14,840 bases of DNA from CAZCWX01 sp964502465 (lineage in GTDB: Bacteria > Desulfobacterota > Binatia > Bin18): positions 1 to 14,840 of the forward strand of contig CAZCWX010000563.1 of the NCBI GenBank assembly GCA_964502465.1, written 5' to 3'. Under the pieces are notes generated by a model. That model was given only the letters and a program-made list of their open reading frames with translations, had not been told where the DNA came from and did no database searches. Made by a program: the position numbers and the translations under genes. Positions 14,580-14,840 of this stretch are shown one piece after another. Numbering within the stretch: position 1 is the first letter of the stretch; each line of letters begins with the position of its first letter.

Positions 14580-14840
14580 TCAACTGGATAATGTCGGAAA
14601 GATCGGCTCCTGGCTGATAATCCGTTCTGCTGCTAATTGTGCAATTTCTGTTGCAGGAAGTCCCAGGATCGTCCCAAAGACGTACGCATTATGTTCACCA
14701 AAACACGGAGCTGGCAAGGGTGCAGCAGCCGGCGTCTGATGAAAACGGGGGACAAATCCAGGATAGAGATGCATGCCAGCCTCAGCCTTCTCGATCGCCA
14801 GCAGAAATTCCCGGGCGGCAAGATGGGCGTCGCTGAGAAT
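14580..14840 (-). CDS. CaiB/BaiF family CoA-transferase, C-terminal part (continues past window edge)
   Basis: The frame is open from the right edge (14840) to a TGA at 14580, 86 codons. It reads SDAHLAAREFLLAIEKAEAG, then a PRFHQTPAAAPLPAPCFGEH segment and ILGLPATEIAQLAAERII. This is the usual tail of family III CoA-transferases (substrate-domain end, then the GEHN...VLG..LGL..EEI..L...G.I motif). The catalytic Asp and start lie outside the window. It is a second member of the family, clearly different in sequence from the one at 5712-6926. Confidence 0.8.
   Translation of the reverse strand: MLSDAHLAAREFLLAIEKAEAGMHLYPGFVPRFHQTPAAAPLPAPCFGEHNAYVFGTILGLPATEIAQLAAERIISQEPIFPTLSS

Overview
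This 14.8 kb window looks like chromosomal sequence from an uncultured, moderately GC-rich Gram-negative-type bacterium. The evidence is signal peptides, Shine-Dalgarno sequences before most genes, CaiB/BaiF CoA-transferases, a luciferase-like (LLM) oxidoreductase, a PNPOx-family protein and large hybrid histidine kinases. This gene mix is common in soil or marine lineages such as Binatota, Tectomicrobia and Desulfobacterota relatives, but that placement is inference. I see no tRNA, rRNA, CRISPR array, transposase or phage gene.

Left part (1-4420). A minus-strand pair encodes a 43-residue helical protein and a tandem-ACT protein. It is followed by a plus-strand amidase remnant that has lost its catalytic half. 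About 540 bases then hold no recognised gene, but contain two hairpin terminators and one small plus-strand ORF with a good ribosome binding site. Next, on the minus strand, come an alpha/beta hydrolase, a secreted retropepsin-like protein with a DUF4124-like N-terminus, and a secreted glycine-rich protein.

Middle (4545-6926). A plus-strand LLM oxidoreductase converges with a minus-strand family III CoA-transferase. The gap between them holds a degenerate 7-base repeat array.

Right part (7025-14840). A minus-strand cluster encodes three phosphorelay proteins. In transcription order they are: a 6-TM hybrid kinase (HisKA-HATPase-REC); a REC-PAS-PAS-HisKA-HATPase protein; and a paralogous 6-TM hybrid kinase with a C-terminal HPt domain. 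A 45-codon ORF precedes the cluster, and the CoA-transferase gene lies downstream on the same strand. A divergent PNPOx-family gene and the 3' end of a second CoA-transferase close the window.

The most unusual signal lies in the two paralogous kinases. Each carries a degenerate heptanucleotide array (17 and 14 units) inside the ATPase-domain coding sequence, at the same place and in the same register. The arrays differ by exactly three units (21 bases, 7 residues). The intergenic array at 5617-5665 shares a 9-mer with one of them, so a dispersed heptamer repeat family seems to have entered signalling genes and been retained in frame.
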